A stretch of DNA of 64,000 nt from Palsa-504 sp963787645 (GCA_963787645.1 CAWBDS010000011.1:868001-932000); one strand, 5' to 3'; counted from the stretch's first letter, positions 1 through 8,349 are shown. Numbers and translations: made by a program. The notes: generated by a model not told the origin, from the sequence alone.

Positions 1-337
1 GCCGGCCTTTGGTGCGGCCTTTGAGGCCGCGGTGCTCGTGGACGGCGCCGTCGTCGGTGTAGGCCTTCCCGGCGGTGGGGCTGGCGTCGGCGAAGGTCAG
101 GTGGCCCCAGCCGTGTTCGGGGAGGTGGCAGCCGGCTGTGGTGAGGGCGGCGACTTCGGAGGGGCGCATCAGGGCGTAGAACATGCAGCCGTAGAACGCT
201 TGGAAGCGCGGCCCTTGCCGTCGGCCGATGGTGGCGCAGGCGGCGAGCATGGCGGCTACCAGTTCGGGGCTGCCGACGGCCCGGGGGTCGAGGGCCTGCG
301 GCAGCATTGGGCACCTTGCTGGCCGCCCGGCGGTCAC
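1..337 (-). pseudogene. Tyrosine recombinase fragment running off the window start
   Basis: The minus strand reads as the beginning of a phage-integrase catalytic domain: YGCMFYALMRPSEVAAL contains the first conserved catalytic arginine and is followed by the usual short strands. The distal His-x-x-Arg and tyrosine motifs would lie outside the window. No N-terminal core-binding domain precedes it: candidate starts are GTG at 337 or ATG at 307, and the frame is closed by a stop at 374-376. It abuts the equally truncated membrane gene on the plus strand, so I infer a 5'-truncated relic left by a rearrangement near position 350. A short intact recombinase variant is less likely. Confidence 0.6.
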
Positions 338-354
338 GTAACCCTGTCGGCTGA

Positions 355-1245
355 CTCCTGCTTGCGATCTTCGTCATGGCTGTCGCGCCGGTGAACCAGT
401 ACGCAGCCCTGGACTACCGGATGCACCATGGAACGCTGCCGCTCGGCTGGCTGGCCGTGACCATCGGGGAAATGTGGCCGGTATTCCTGTTCCTGATCGC
501 GGTGCTGCTGTGGCTGTTTCCCGACGAGCCGGCCGCCGCCGGGCGCGACATCCGGGTCAACGCCGTCGGCAGCCTGGTCACCGACCAGAGCGGGATCTGG
601 AACATCCTGCACAGCGCGCTGTTCATTGCCGTCGTTGCCGGCTGGCTCACCTGGCTGGCCGTGCAGGTACCCCGCTACCGGCATGCCACCGGCGAGCGCC
701 GCCAGCAGCTCAAATGGCTCTACAGCGGCGCCGTGGCCCTCGTGATCTCGGTGTTCGCGGGGGCCCTGGCCTCCGGCAGCTCCTCCGGCCTGGCGAACCT
801 GGTCAGCAACCTGATTACCCCGCTCGGTTTCCTGGCGTTCGCCGCCTGCTTCGCGGTGGCGGTGCTGAGGTACCGGCTGTACGAGATCGACCGCATCATC
901 AGCCGGGTGATCTCCTACGCCATCATCACGGCGGTGCTGGCCGGGACGTTCGCGGGGCTGGTGGTGCTGGCCACTGTGGTGCTCTCGTTCAAGAGCTCGG
1001 TGGCGGTGGCTGCGGCCACGCTGGCCGCTGCGGCGCTGTTCAACCCGCTGCGCAAACGGGTACAGCATGCGGTGGACCGTCGGTTCAACCGGGCACGGTA
1101 CAACGCCGACCAGGCAGTAGCTGTGTTCGCCGCCCGCTTGAAAAACGCCGTCGACCTGGAGTCGGTCCGCGACGACCTGGCCGGGGTCGTGAACCAGACC
1201 CTCGAGCCCGCCCACATATCGGTGTGGATCAGCCACCGCGGCTGA
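355..1245 (+). pseudogene. 5'-truncated membrane sensor paralogue
   Basis: This is a paralogue of the 404-aa membrane protein at 1561-2775. Both have transmembrane helices, an RRQQLKWL loop, an RYRLYEIDRIISR motif and the C-terminal tail VDRRFNRARY...LEPAHISVWISHRG. An ATG at 376 could start a 289-aa protein. However, homology to the longer copy continues upstream of it (LLLAIFV) to an in-frame stop at 352-354, so the first three helices have been lost. In actinobacteria this architecture resembles the membrane input half of NarL-associated histidine kinases, without the kinase domain. A function is not demonstrable; I treat it as a truncated duplicate. Confidence 0.6.
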
Positions 1246-1335
1246 CGACGGTTCAGTCCCCTCGCTCGCCGGGCTCGGATAACAAGGTGCTGCCGTAGTG
1301 CCATCCGCCAGCCTGCGCCAACCAGGGTCTACGCT

Positions 1336-1355
1336 CCCACAGCGCTCCAAAATTG
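1336..1355 (+). repeat. 20-bp dispersed direct repeat, copy 1
   Basis: CCCACAGCGCTCCAAAATTG here matches 3839-3858 at 19 of 20 bases. The two copies flank the intact sensor and the first Clp-N gene. This fits a recombination footprint or a small intergenic element; nothing more can be said. Confidence 0.5.
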
Positions 1356-1530
1356 GTAGATCCGGTGCATCGGTAAAAACGGTTTGGCTTGCGCGCTCGG
1401 GCTCATATCTGGCGTTACGGCCGCACCTTGTTGTGAAGTCCGGCGTGGGGGCGTGACGTGGAGGATTGTCGCCTCGGCTCCAGTTGGTGCCGTTGAACTT
1501 GCTAAGGGTTTCGCGCTGAGCGGTAACGTT

Positions 1531-1546
1531 CCCGGAACGGTCCGGG
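1531..1546. promoter_or_regulatory. Inverted repeat before the sensor gene
   Basis: CCCGGA and TCCGGG form a perfect 6-bp inverted repeat with a 4-base loop, 14 bases before the ATG at 1561. It may be an operator or a leader hairpin covering the ribosome binding region. No clear Shine-Dalgarno sequence is seen between it and the start. Confidence 0.3.
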
Positions 1547-1560
1547 CGTAGCGTACGTCC

Positions 1561-2775
1561 ATGGCCAGGCCTGATCGGGCGGCAGAGCACCGTTTCCGGC
1601 TGGCCTCGTCGACCACCGCGCTGGTGCTGGGCGCCGTGTTCGCGCTCGTCGCGCTGGCCCTGGTGCCGCTGTCCCTGCTGGCCAGGCAGAGCCCGCAGGT
1701 GAATGGCGGAGAGGCGCTCGGCGCGGTCCCGTTCGGCGTGGTGGGCTTCGTACTGGCCCGGCGTCTGCCACGCAACCCGATCGGCTGGATTTTCCTGGCC
1801 ATCGCCACCTGCCTGCTGCTCAGCATCGACAGCGGGTTCTACGCGGTGATCAGCTATCCGCTTGGCCACCATCTCCCGCTGGCCCCGGCGGCGCTGTTCT
1901 TGTACCAGCTGTGGGGTCCGGCTCTGTCCCTGTTCGCGCTGGTCGTGTTGCTGTTCCCGGACGGCGCCTTGCCCTCGCGGGCTAGCCGCGTGATCAGGTG
2001 CCTGTTCCTGGTCGTGCTGGTGGGGTTCACCGTGGCGCTGGGGGTGGCGGTATCCGGGGCGGTCGCTGGGCATCACATGCAGCTCGACTCTTTCGACGGG
2101 CTAGTGGTCATCGACCGCGCGACCGGCTGGTTCGCGCGGGCCCAGATGGTGTTCGGCGTGCTTGGCGTGCCGTTCCTGGCGTTGGGGCTGGCGCGCCAGG
2201 CCGTGGCCTGGCGGCGGTCTTCTGGTGAGCGCCGCCAGCAGCTGAAGTGGCTGGCTAGCGGCGTCCTGGTGGCCGTGGTAGCCCTCGTTTTCGGCCTGGC
2301 GTCGCCGGGAAGCGCCTCCGGCGCCGCATGGGCGTTCGCCAACGTCGTCTCGTTCGGTATCGTGGCGCTGCCTGTCTCGATCGGCGTGGCCATCTTGCGG
2401 TACCGGCTGTATGACATCGACCGGATCATCAGCCGCACGCTCGCGTACGCGATCGTGACCGGGCTGCTTGTGGGGGTGTACACGGGCCTGGTGCTGCTGG
2501 CCACTCAGGTGCTCGCGGTCAAGTCGGCGGTCGCGGTGGCGGCCTCGACCCTGGCGGCGGCAGCATTGTTCAGCCCGGTACGGCGGCGGGTGCAACTGCG
2601 GGTGGACCGGCGGTTCAACCGGGCCCGATACGACGCGGACCAGACGGTGGCCGGGTTCGCGGCGCGGCTGAAAGACACCGTGGACCTGGATTCGGTCCGT
2701 GATGACCTGGCTATTGTCGTGCGCCAGGCCCTTGAACCCGCCCACGTGTCGGTATGGATCAGCCACCGCGGCTGA
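1561..2775 (+). CDS. Multi-helix membrane sensor-like protein
   Basis: A 404-aa integral membrane protein with about seven hydrophobic segments: two near residues 20-60, several between 75 and 210, and two after 235. It also has an arginine-rich loop SGERRQQLKWL, the motif RYRLYDIDRIISR, and a soluble C-terminal tail with VDRRFNRARYDADQ and LEPAHVSVWISHRG. Similar segments form the membrane/linker half of NarL-type histidine kinases in actinobacteria, but no HisKA or ATPase domain is present. It may therefore be a stand-alone membrane component or signalling partner. The truncated paralogue at 355-1245 shows local duplication. The role is inferred. Confidence 0.75.
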   Translation: MARPDRAAEHRFRLASSTTALVLGAVFALVALALVPLSLLARQSPQVNGGEALGAVPFGVVGFVLARRLPRNPIGWIFLAIATCLLLSIDSGFYAVISYPLGHHLPLAPAALFLYQLWGPALSLFALVVLLFPDGALPSRASRVIRCLFLVVLVGFTVALGVAVSGAVAGHHMQLDSFDGLVVIDRATGWFARAQMVFGVLGVPFLALGLARQAVAWRRSSGERRQQLKWLASGVLVAVVALVFGLASPGSASGAAWAFANVVSFGIVALPVSIGVAILRYRLYDIDRIISRTLAYAIVTGLLVGVYTGLVLLATQVLAVKSAVAVAASTLAAAALFSPVRRRVQLRVDRRFNRARYDADQTVAGFAARLKDTVDLDSVRDDLAIVVRQALEPAHVSVWISHRG

Positions 2776-2812
2776 CGAGCTGGCAGCTCCGCTGTCACGC
2801 ATGACTCTGGCC

Positions 2813-2922
2813 GCGGGCGCGTACTGTGGATGGATCATCGCTGGTTTGCCCGGGCAGGTTCCGTCCGGCCGGTGCCCTGGGCGGGCGGCCAGGTTCTGCT
2901 GAGTGATGCGAGGCGGCGGACG
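2813..2922 (+). repeat. Duplicated Clp-N upstream region, copy 1
   Basis: About 110 bases starting GCGGGCGCGTACTGTGG and ending in the GAGGCGGCGGACG ribosome-binding region are closely repeated at 5291-5399, upstream of the intact paralogue. The duplication therefore included the promoter and leader as well as the coding sequence. Confidence 0.65.
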
Positions 2923-3754
2923 ATGTTCGAGCGGTTTACCGACCGGGCGCGGCGGGTGATTGTGCTGGCGCAAGAAGAAGCCAGGATGCTTGATCACAAC
3001 TACATCGGCACCGAGCACATCCTGCTCGGCCTCATCCACGAGGGCACCGGCGTCGCAGCCAAGGCGCTCGAGTCGCTGGACATCAGCCTGGGTGTGGTGC
3101 GGCACCAGGTCGAGGAGATCATCGGCCGGGGCCAGCAGACCCCCTCCGGGCACATCCCGTTCACCCCACGGGCCAAGAAGGTCCTCGAGCTGACGCAGCG
3201 CGAGGCGCAGCAGCTCGGCCACAACTACATCGGCACCGAGCACATCCTGCTCGGCCTCATCCGTGAGGGCAGCGGCGTAGCCGCTCAGGTGCTGGTCAAG
3301 CTGGGCGCCGATCTGAACCGGGTGCGCCAGCAGGTCACCCAGCTCCTGCACGGGTACCAGGCCAGGGAACCCGTATCGGCTCGATCTACCACCTCGGAAC
3401 TCAGCTTGCCGGCAATGCAGGCTCGCCTTGGAGCGTTCGAGCAGCGGCTGGCAGCCATTGAGCAGCGGGTGGGCACCGGGCCTGACACCAGTGACCTCGA
3501 TGAGCAGATCGAACAGAGTCCGCGGCGAGCGGCACGCCGCCGTCGACGCCCAAGAGTATGAGCAGGCTGCGGCACTGCGTGACCGGGAGAAGGAATTGCT
3601 GGCCGCCAAAGCCGCACTCCAGGAACAGTGGGCCACCATGCACCCAGCGCTGCCTGATCTGGCCGGGCGATGCCAGGAGCTCGCCGACGAGACGGAGCGG
3701 CTCCGCGCCCTGCTCCGCCAGCACGGCATCGACCCGCAGGACAAGACAGCCTGA
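2923..3754 (+). pseudogene. ClpC N-domain/UVR protein, frameshifted copy 1
   Basis: The ATG at 2923 (MFERFTDRARR) starts two Clp-N repeats containing the paired motif HNYIGTEHILLGL, as in the substrate/adaptor-binding N domain of ClpC. After LDEQIEQ the frame is lost. An extra A at about 3517 moves the remaining C-terminal part into another frame (VRGERHAAVDAQEYEQAAAL, a UVR-like motif, ending GIDPQDKTA at 3754). The intact paralogue at 5400-6203 shows the expected continuous sequence (VRREKESAVDASDYEQAAA). Read as is, the product ends at 3561 with a basic tail. There is no AAA+ domain, so it could only be an adaptor or decoy. Confidence 0.75.
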
Positions 3755-3838
3755 CCTAAAACCAGGTAGCGGCTCGCAGCCCGATCCCGGACCTCGCAAT
3801 CTCCAGCTGGAAGAGACACGCCCCGCGGTGCCCGCGCG

Positions 3839-3858
3839 CCCACAGCGCTCCGAAATTG
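3839..3858 (+). repeat. 20-bp dispersed direct repeat, copy 2
   Basis: Matches 1336-1355 with one mismatch. It lies downstream of the first Clp-N gene and about 60 bases before a tRNA-like 3' end. Confidence 0.5.
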
Positions 3859-3921
3859 CTTGCTTGCGAGCATTTGTTTTGGTCAGAGGCTTAAATTTTG
3901 ACTCTCTCCGGAGGCGGGAGG

Positions 3922-3949
3922 GCAGGTTCGAATCCTGCTGGGGGCGCCC
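3922..3949 (+). other. tRNA 3'-end fragment (T arm plus acceptor strand)
   Basis: GCAGG-TTCGAAT-CCTGC forms a perfect T stem-loop (3922-3938). It is followed by a 7-base acceptor strand TGGGGGC and discriminator G. The matching 5' acceptor strand, D arm and anticodon arm are not found upstream, so this is not a complete tRNA gene. Such 3' ends are classic attachment sites for tyrosine integrases. The next gene, the third Clp-N copy, loses homology to its paralogues a few bases downstream, suggesting an att-type recombination joint. Confidence 0.6.
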
Positions 3950-3954
3950 CTTTC

Positions 3955-4380
3955 GTCCAGGCTCAAGAAGAAGCCAGAATGCTCAACCATAGCTACATCG
4001 GCACCGAACACATCCTGCTGGGCCTCATCCGCGAGAACGGCGTCGCGGCCAAGGCGCTGGAGTCGCTGGGGATCAGCCTGGACGCCGTACGACAGCAGAT
4101 CGAGGAGATCATCGGCCAAGGCCTGGCGCCGCCGCCTCAGCGCATCCCGTTCACGCCCCGGGCCAAGAAGGTACTTGAGCTGTCCCTGACTCAGACGACG
4201 CGGCTCGACCAGGAGTACGTCGGCACCGAGCACATCTTGCTCGGCCTCCTCTGCGAGGGCGACGGTGTGGCCGCGCAGGTGCTGGTCAGGGAGCGCGCCG
4301 ACTTTAGCCGGGTCCGCCAGCAGGTCATCCAGCTCGCCAGCGGCCAGCAGCCGGACCGCTGACCGCAAGACAAGCCAGCC
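3955..4380 (+). pseudogene. ClpC N-domain protein, truncated copy 3
   Basis: Homology to the Clp-N paralogues starts abruptly at AQEEARMLNHSYIGTEHILLG, missing the first 15 or so residues (MFERFT...). It then runs through both Clp-N repeats to IQLASGQQPDR and a stop at 4362. The coiled-coil/UVR tail is missing, yet the sequence just after the stop again resembles the last codons and 3' flank of copy 1 (3740-3775). An internal deletion of about 270 bases is therefore implied. The open frame from TTG at 3898 reads through the tRNA remnant and is not a natural start. This is a relic with both a 5' and an internal deletion. Confidence 0.65.
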
Positions 4381-4579
4381 TGACCCGAAACCAGGTAGCG
4401 CCTCGCAGACCGAGTAGCCTGGCTGGTGGCAGGAGCGCCTGCCGGACTCCGAGCTGCCCGCGGCCCGCGCCCGCGGCGGCGGTGAGGACAAGGGCCGCTG
4501 GTTCGCGCTGTTGATGAGTCCGGTCACTGCCGAGCGAGGCGTTCAGGGCGCGGGGCAGTATCGCCGCGAGGGACATGGC

Positions 4580-5201
4580 GTGACTGACGACAGCGCGTTC
4601 AAGAAGCAGATCCGAGCCCGGATGGCCGAGACCGGGGAGAATTACACCGTCGCTCGCCGGGCGGTCATCGCCGCGCGTGACCCGGCCCAGCGCTGGCCTG
4701 CGGCGCTGCGGGTGCACCTGAACCCGTACGTGGACCTGGAACTGACCTACGAGGCCGCCCGGGCCTTCGAGGCCGCTGACGAGCAAGGCCGCAAGACCAT
4801 GACGAACCAGCTGCTGGCCGACCACATCGAGCTGGCCGGAGCCGGGGAGGCCGGGATCGCCGCCAGGCCGGGTCACATCGAGACGGCCGGCGCCGAACAG
4901 ACCGCAGTGGCCGCTGGCGCTGAGATCGTCACACTCCCGGAACGGCGCATCGAGGAGATCGCAGCCGCGATGATCGCCGCCGCGATCCACAAGCAGATAC
5001 CGCCAGCGGCCAACATCCAGTCGATTTTGGTCGGCGGGGATCTGGACCACGTTCCGGGTGGATATCCGCACCGTCCGGCCGGGCACAGCTCCCGGCAATG
5101 CGGAGATCGGCCGGCTCCGTGACGAACTCGAAGAGCTGACCGGCAAACCGGTACTGCTGAACACGCTGGGAGATCCCTCTCATCCGCAGGACAGACAGTA
5201 G
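4580..5201 (+). pseudogene. Hypothetical protein with FKKQIRARM motif, frameshifted
   Basis: The GTG at 4580 follows a GAGGGA ribosome binding site and starts TDDSAFKKQIRARMAETGENYTVARRAVIAARD. This basic amphipathic N-terminus is one I associate with small actinobacterial proteins of unknown function. At a run of four T residues (5025-5028) the frame breaks. Removing one T gives a continuous, better-looking C-terminus (IWSAGIWTTFRVDIRTVRPG..., then GRLRDELEELTGKPVLLNTL) ending at TAG 5199-5201. Read as is, the frame stops at 5122. It sits between Clp-N copies and could be functionally linked to them. No function is assigned. Confidence 0.6.
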
Positions 5202-5290
5202 AACGCTGCGTCCGGGCATCCTGCGGGCTGAGGACTGCGGCACGTCGCTGATAGGCCCGGGCGGCTTCATGGTCACGCCTGGCCCTGGCT

Positions 5291-5399
5291 GCGGGCGCGT
5301 ACTGTGGGTGGATCAGCACTGGATTGCCCGGGCAGGCCCGTCCGGCCGACGCCATGGGCTGGCGGCCAGGTTCTGTTCAGTAGCGCGAGGCGGCGGACG
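5291..5399 (+). repeat. Duplicated Clp-N upstream region, copy 2
   Basis: Second copy of the leader at 2813-2922, sharing GCGGGCGCGTACTGTGG and the GCGAGGCGGCGGACG ribosome-binding region immediately before the ATG at 5400. Probably carries the promoter of the intact gene. Confidence 0.65.
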
Positions 5400-6203
5400 A
5401 TGTTCGAGCGGTTTACCGACGAGGCGCGGCGGGTTGTGGTTCTGGCTCAGGACGAGGCCAGGTTGCTCAATCACAACTACATCGGCACCGAGCACATCCT
5501 GCTCGGCCTCATCCGTGAGGGCCAAGGTGTCGCGGCCGAGGCGCTGGAGTCGCTGGGGATCAGCCTGGACGCGGTCCGGCAGCAAGTCGAGGAGATCATC
5601 GGCCGAGGCCAGGAGCCGCCGTCCGGGCACATCCCGTTCACGGCCCGGGCCAAGAAGGTGCTCGAGCTGTCGCTGCGTGAGTCGCTGCAACTTGGCCACA
5701 ACCACATCGGTCCCGAGCACATCCTGCTCGGCTTGGTCCGTCAGGGCGACGGGGTGGGCACCCAGATCCTGGTCAGGTTGGGCGCCGACCTGAACCAGGT
5801 GCGCCACCAGGTCATCCAGATCATCGCCGGCCGACCGCCCCGGGAGGCCGCGCCGGGGCCCGAGGTACAGGCTCGCCTGGACGTGGCCGAGATCCGACTC
5901 GCGGTACTTGAGCACCGGGTAGGAACCGGTCCGGACACCAGTGACATGGACGAGCAGATCGCTCAGGTTCGGCGCGAGAAGGAATCCGCCGTGGACGCCA
6001 GCGACTATGAGCAGGCCGCGGCGCGACGTAATCAGGAGAAGGAACTGCTGGCGGCCAAGGCCGCGCTGCAGGAGCAGTGGGTCGCCGGGCACTCGGCGCT
6101 CCCGGTGCTGGCCGAGCAGGTCCAGCAGCTCGCCGACGAGATCGAGCGGCTCCGCGCCCTGCTCCGCGAGCACGGCATCGATCCGCAAGACAAGACCGGC
6201 TGA
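5400..6203 (+). CDS. ClpC N-domain/UVR protein, intact copy
   Basis: A 267-aa cytosolic protein. Residues 1-75 and 78-150 are the two Clp-N repeats with NHNYIGTEHILLGL and GHNHIGPEHILLGL; in ClpC this domain docks adaptors and substrates. After a Pro/Ala linker comes a helical tail: a UVR-like motif (SDYEQAAARRNQEKELL) and a coiled coil ending GIDPQDKTG. There is no AAA+ ATPase, so it cannot unfold protein itself; an adaptor, anti-adaptor or regulator of ClpCP is a reasonable inference. I chose ATG 5400 over the upstream 5304 start because the family begins MFERFT and a GGCGGA site precedes it. Two damaged paralogues lie just upstream. Confidence 0.85.
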   Translation: MFERFTDEARRVVVLAQDEARLLNHNYIGTEHILLGLIREGQGVAAEALESLGISLDAVRQQVEEIIGRGQEPPSGHIPFTARAKKVLELSLRESLQLGHNHIGPEHILLGLVRQGDGVGTQILVRLGADLNQVRHQVIQIIAGRPPREAAPGPEVQARLDVAEIRLAVLEHRVGTGPDTSDMDEQIAQVRREKESAVDASDYEQAAARRNQEKELLAAKAALQEQWVAGHSALPVLAEQVQQLADEIERLRALLREHGIDPQDKTG

Positions 6204-6261
6204 CCTACAGCGGGCTGGACGGTGGGCGCCGGGTTGAGCCCTGGTATGGCACCGTAAGCGG

Positions 6262-7044
6262 GTGAGCCATGAGGCCATTACGCCTCCGGCGGCGGTCCGG
6301 GAGCTCGCCACGGGTCGCCGGGTGTGCTTGGTGTGGGAGAACGAGGATGCGCTGACCTTCGAGGTGGGTACGGGCTCCGACCGGTGCTTCGTCAAATGGG
6401 CTCCGGCCAGATCCCATCTGGACCTGACCGCGGAGGCAGCGCGCATGAGCTGGGCCGTCGACTACACCCCCGTCCCGCGGGTCCTCGGGCTGGGGGCCGA
6501 CGGCGAAGGTTCCTGGCTGGTCACGGCGCCCCTGCCCGGCCGTAACGCGGTCTCGCCACGCTGGCCGTCCGATCCGCGTACCGCGGTGATGGCCATCGGG
6601 ACAGGGCTCCGGGCGATGCACGATGCCCTGCCGGTCACCGGCTGCCCGTTCTCCTGGGCGGCACAGGACCGAGTTGCCGCCGCACAGCGGGCGGCCGCGG
6701 CCGGGTGGATTGACACCACGCACTGGGCTCCGGAATACCTCGAACTCGGCATCGAAGGTGCGATCATCGAGGTCCAGAACCTGCCGCCGGCGGACAAGCT
6801 GGTCGTCTGTCACGGTGACGCCTGCGCGCCGAACACGCTGATCGCCGACAACGGGCGATGGTCCGGCCACGTCGATCTCGGCGACCTCGGTGTGGCTGAC
6901 CGCTGGGCCGACCTGGCCGTCGCCACCATGAGCTGCGAATGGAACTACGGGCCGGGCTGGGATCAGGTATTGCTGGACGCCTACGGAATCAAGCCGGACC
7001 CAGAACGGACCCGCTACTACCGGCTGCTCTGGGGACTCGGCTAG
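6262..7044 (+). CDS. Aminoglycoside 3'-phosphotransferase-like kinase
   Basis: A 260-aa APH-fold protein. The catalytic loop VCHGDACAPNTL places the base Asp at residue 186 and the metal-binding Asn at 191. The second metal motif HVDLGDLGVADRWADLAVA has Asp 205/208. The order, spacing and length match APH(3')-type kinases, which phosphorylate the 3'-hydroxyl of kanamycin-like drugs using ATP. Whether this is a resistance gene or a kinase for another small molecule cannot be decided from sequence. The start is GTG 6262 with only a weak upstream ribosome binding site. Confidence 0.85.
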   Translation: MSHEAITPPAAVRELATGRRVCLVWENEDALTFEVGTGSDRCFVKWAPARSHLDLTAEAARMSWAVDYTPVPRVLGLGADGEGSWLVTAPLPGRNAVSPRWPSDPRTAVMAIGTGLRAMHDALPVTGCPFSWAAQDRVAAAQRAAAAGWIDTTHWAPEYLELGIEGAIIEVQNLPPADKLVVCHGDACAPNTLIADNGRWSGHVDLGDLGVADRWADLAVATMSCEWNYGPGWDQVLLDAYGIKPDPERTRYYRLLWGLG

Positions 7045-7050
7045 GTGCCG

Positions 7051-7407
7051 TCAGTTAGGGGCAAGCCTTTGCGGGGCGCGGGCGTGCAGGCGGCGGACTT
7101 CGGACGCTATCGCAGGCACGTCGGCCGGTTTGGTGGTATCCACGGTGATGAGCGGGCCGATGCCGACGGGCTCGTCGAACTGAGCCAGATCGGTTTCCGG
7201 GCGGCGTGCGGCCGTGGCGTGGACAGGATGCCTGGGCCTGGTGCGGTAGCGCGCGACAGCAATGTCGTGGGGGCAGGCACAGTGCACTTCGACCGGGCAG
7301 CCGCCCAGGCTCAGCAGCCTTTCCCGCTCGTAGAGACTGTGCGGCCGGAAGTTCGCCTCGATCACCGCCAGCGGGTAAGCGAGGCTGGTCTTCCCGGCGC
7401 CCGGCAT
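7051..7407 (-). pseudogene. P-loop small kinase with internal deletion
   Basis: The reading frame starts inside a Walker A segment (VYVAGMPGAGKTSLA, counting upstream residues without a start codon) and jumps directly to YPLAVIEANFRPHSLYERE, then runs to RRLHARAPQRLAPN. In related zeta-toxin or gluconate-kinase-like AAA proteins about 60-70 residues separate the P-loop from the VIEANF strand. The middle, which holds the substrate lid, is therefore missing. ATG 7407 would also remove the strand before the P-loop. I regard it as an internally deleted relic. It is convergent with the APH gene and divergent from the next gene. Confidence 0.55.
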
Positions 7408-7510
7408 CCCGGCGACGTAGACGAGCCGTCTCTTGGCGGAAAGTGTGCCACTACGATGAGGGCCTTCACGGCGGGTAGACTGCCCGGATCGGACGCCCCA
7501 GGGAGTTTAA

Positions 7511-8195
7511 ATGACGCAGTTTGAGCACCTACGACCGTTCTCCGCTAATGGCACGCTGAAGCTATCTGATGTCGGCAGGATTGCCGACAGCTTGAAGCGA
7601 GGTTCGCTGGCCGTATTGCCGACCGAGACGGGATATATGCTCGCTGCCTTGGCTACGTCACTGCCGGCGGTTGAGAAAGTATTCACGGCTAAGGGACGGG
7701 GCGCGGCTAAGGTGATGCATATTGCTTGTGCATCGCTCAGGATGGCGGCGACGGTTGGTGAGCTAAATGAGCCCGCGCTCAGGCTGCTGGGCGAACTGAC
7801 GCCCGGGCCGACCACAGTAATAGTTAAGAAGACGGCCATGGTTCCCGACACTTTGGTGAGCATCAACGGCACCGTGGGCATCAGGATTCCGGACCATCCG
7901 GCGACCTTGCAGGTTATCGAGGAGGTAGGGGCTCCCCTGACCGCCACTAGCCTGAACGTTACCGGGGCCGGCGGCGTCCATCGGCAGGCTGGACATTCAA
8001 TTCATGGACTGGCCAGACGATGAAGTGGTCTATGTCGTGGAAGACGACAGCCGCATCGTATTCGATACCGCCTCCACCCTGGTCCGGGTCTCCGGTGACG
8101 ATATCGAGGTACTGCGAAAGGGCCCGGTGCCGGAGTCAGAAATCCGCCGCATAGCGAGCCTTACGGGTTACCTCGAGGTCGCGGACCGGACTTAA
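7511..8195 (+). pseudogene. TsaC/Sua5-like (YrdC domain) protein, frameshifted
   Basis: The first frame (7511-8023) carries the YrdC fold: LAVLPTETGYMLAALAT, KGRGAAKVMHI, LTPGPTTVIVKK, GIRIPDHP and the TATSLNVTG strand typical of threonylcarbamoyl-AMP synthases, which make the t6A precursor. Near 7964-7976, a GGC-rich run, the frame breaks. The expected C-terminus (IGRLDIQFMDWPDDEVVYVVED..., then ASTLVRVSGDDIEVLRKGPV) continues in the next frame to 8195. Base composition is lower in GC than its neighbours, suggesting transfer. A housekeeping copy probably exists elsewhere; this one may be a paralogue or a misread gene. Confidence 0.7.
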
Positions 8196-8257
8196 GACTC
8201 TTTAGCGCTGGATAGCAAGTCAGCGGGTTTGCGCTCGTGCGGCTTGAGATTTGCGCA

Positions 8258-8349
8258 CTAAATCTTAATCAGGGCGGACGAAGGGAAGAGGAGCGTCTCG
8301 CGGATGTTCTCGCCGGTAAGCGTCATCAGCAGGCGGTCGATGCCCATGC
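8258..8349 (-). pseudogene. lysS: Lysyl-tRNA synthetase C-terminal relic
   Basis: A short minus-strand frame reads MGIDRLLMTLTGENIRETLLF followed by PSSALIKI and a stop. This is the class II synthetase motif 3 (GxGxDRL) and the terminal strand found at the end of LysS and LysX proteins. Nothing upstream matches the rest of the enzyme, so it is a fragment of about 29 codons left by deletion. Confidence 0.65.

Larger units (their letters stand above)
1246..1560. other. Intergenic stretch between sensor paralogues
   Basis: This stretch of about 315 bases shows no convincing coding frame on either strand. It is locally less GC-rich (around 1350-1400) and contains one copy of a 20-base repeat also found at 3839-3858. 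A short inverted repeat lies directly before the next gene. It probably carries the promoter of the downstream sensor. Confidence 0.4.

Noticed and set aside
334..2076. Long minus-strand open frame (580 codons)
   Set aside because: Antisense to two membrane sensors with clear homology to each other; composition (Arg/Gln/His rich) is that of a high-GC shadow frame.
3880..3949. Complete tRNA gene ending at 3949
   Set aside because: No pairing 5' acceptor strand, D arm or anticodon arm can be formed upstream; only the 3' end is present.
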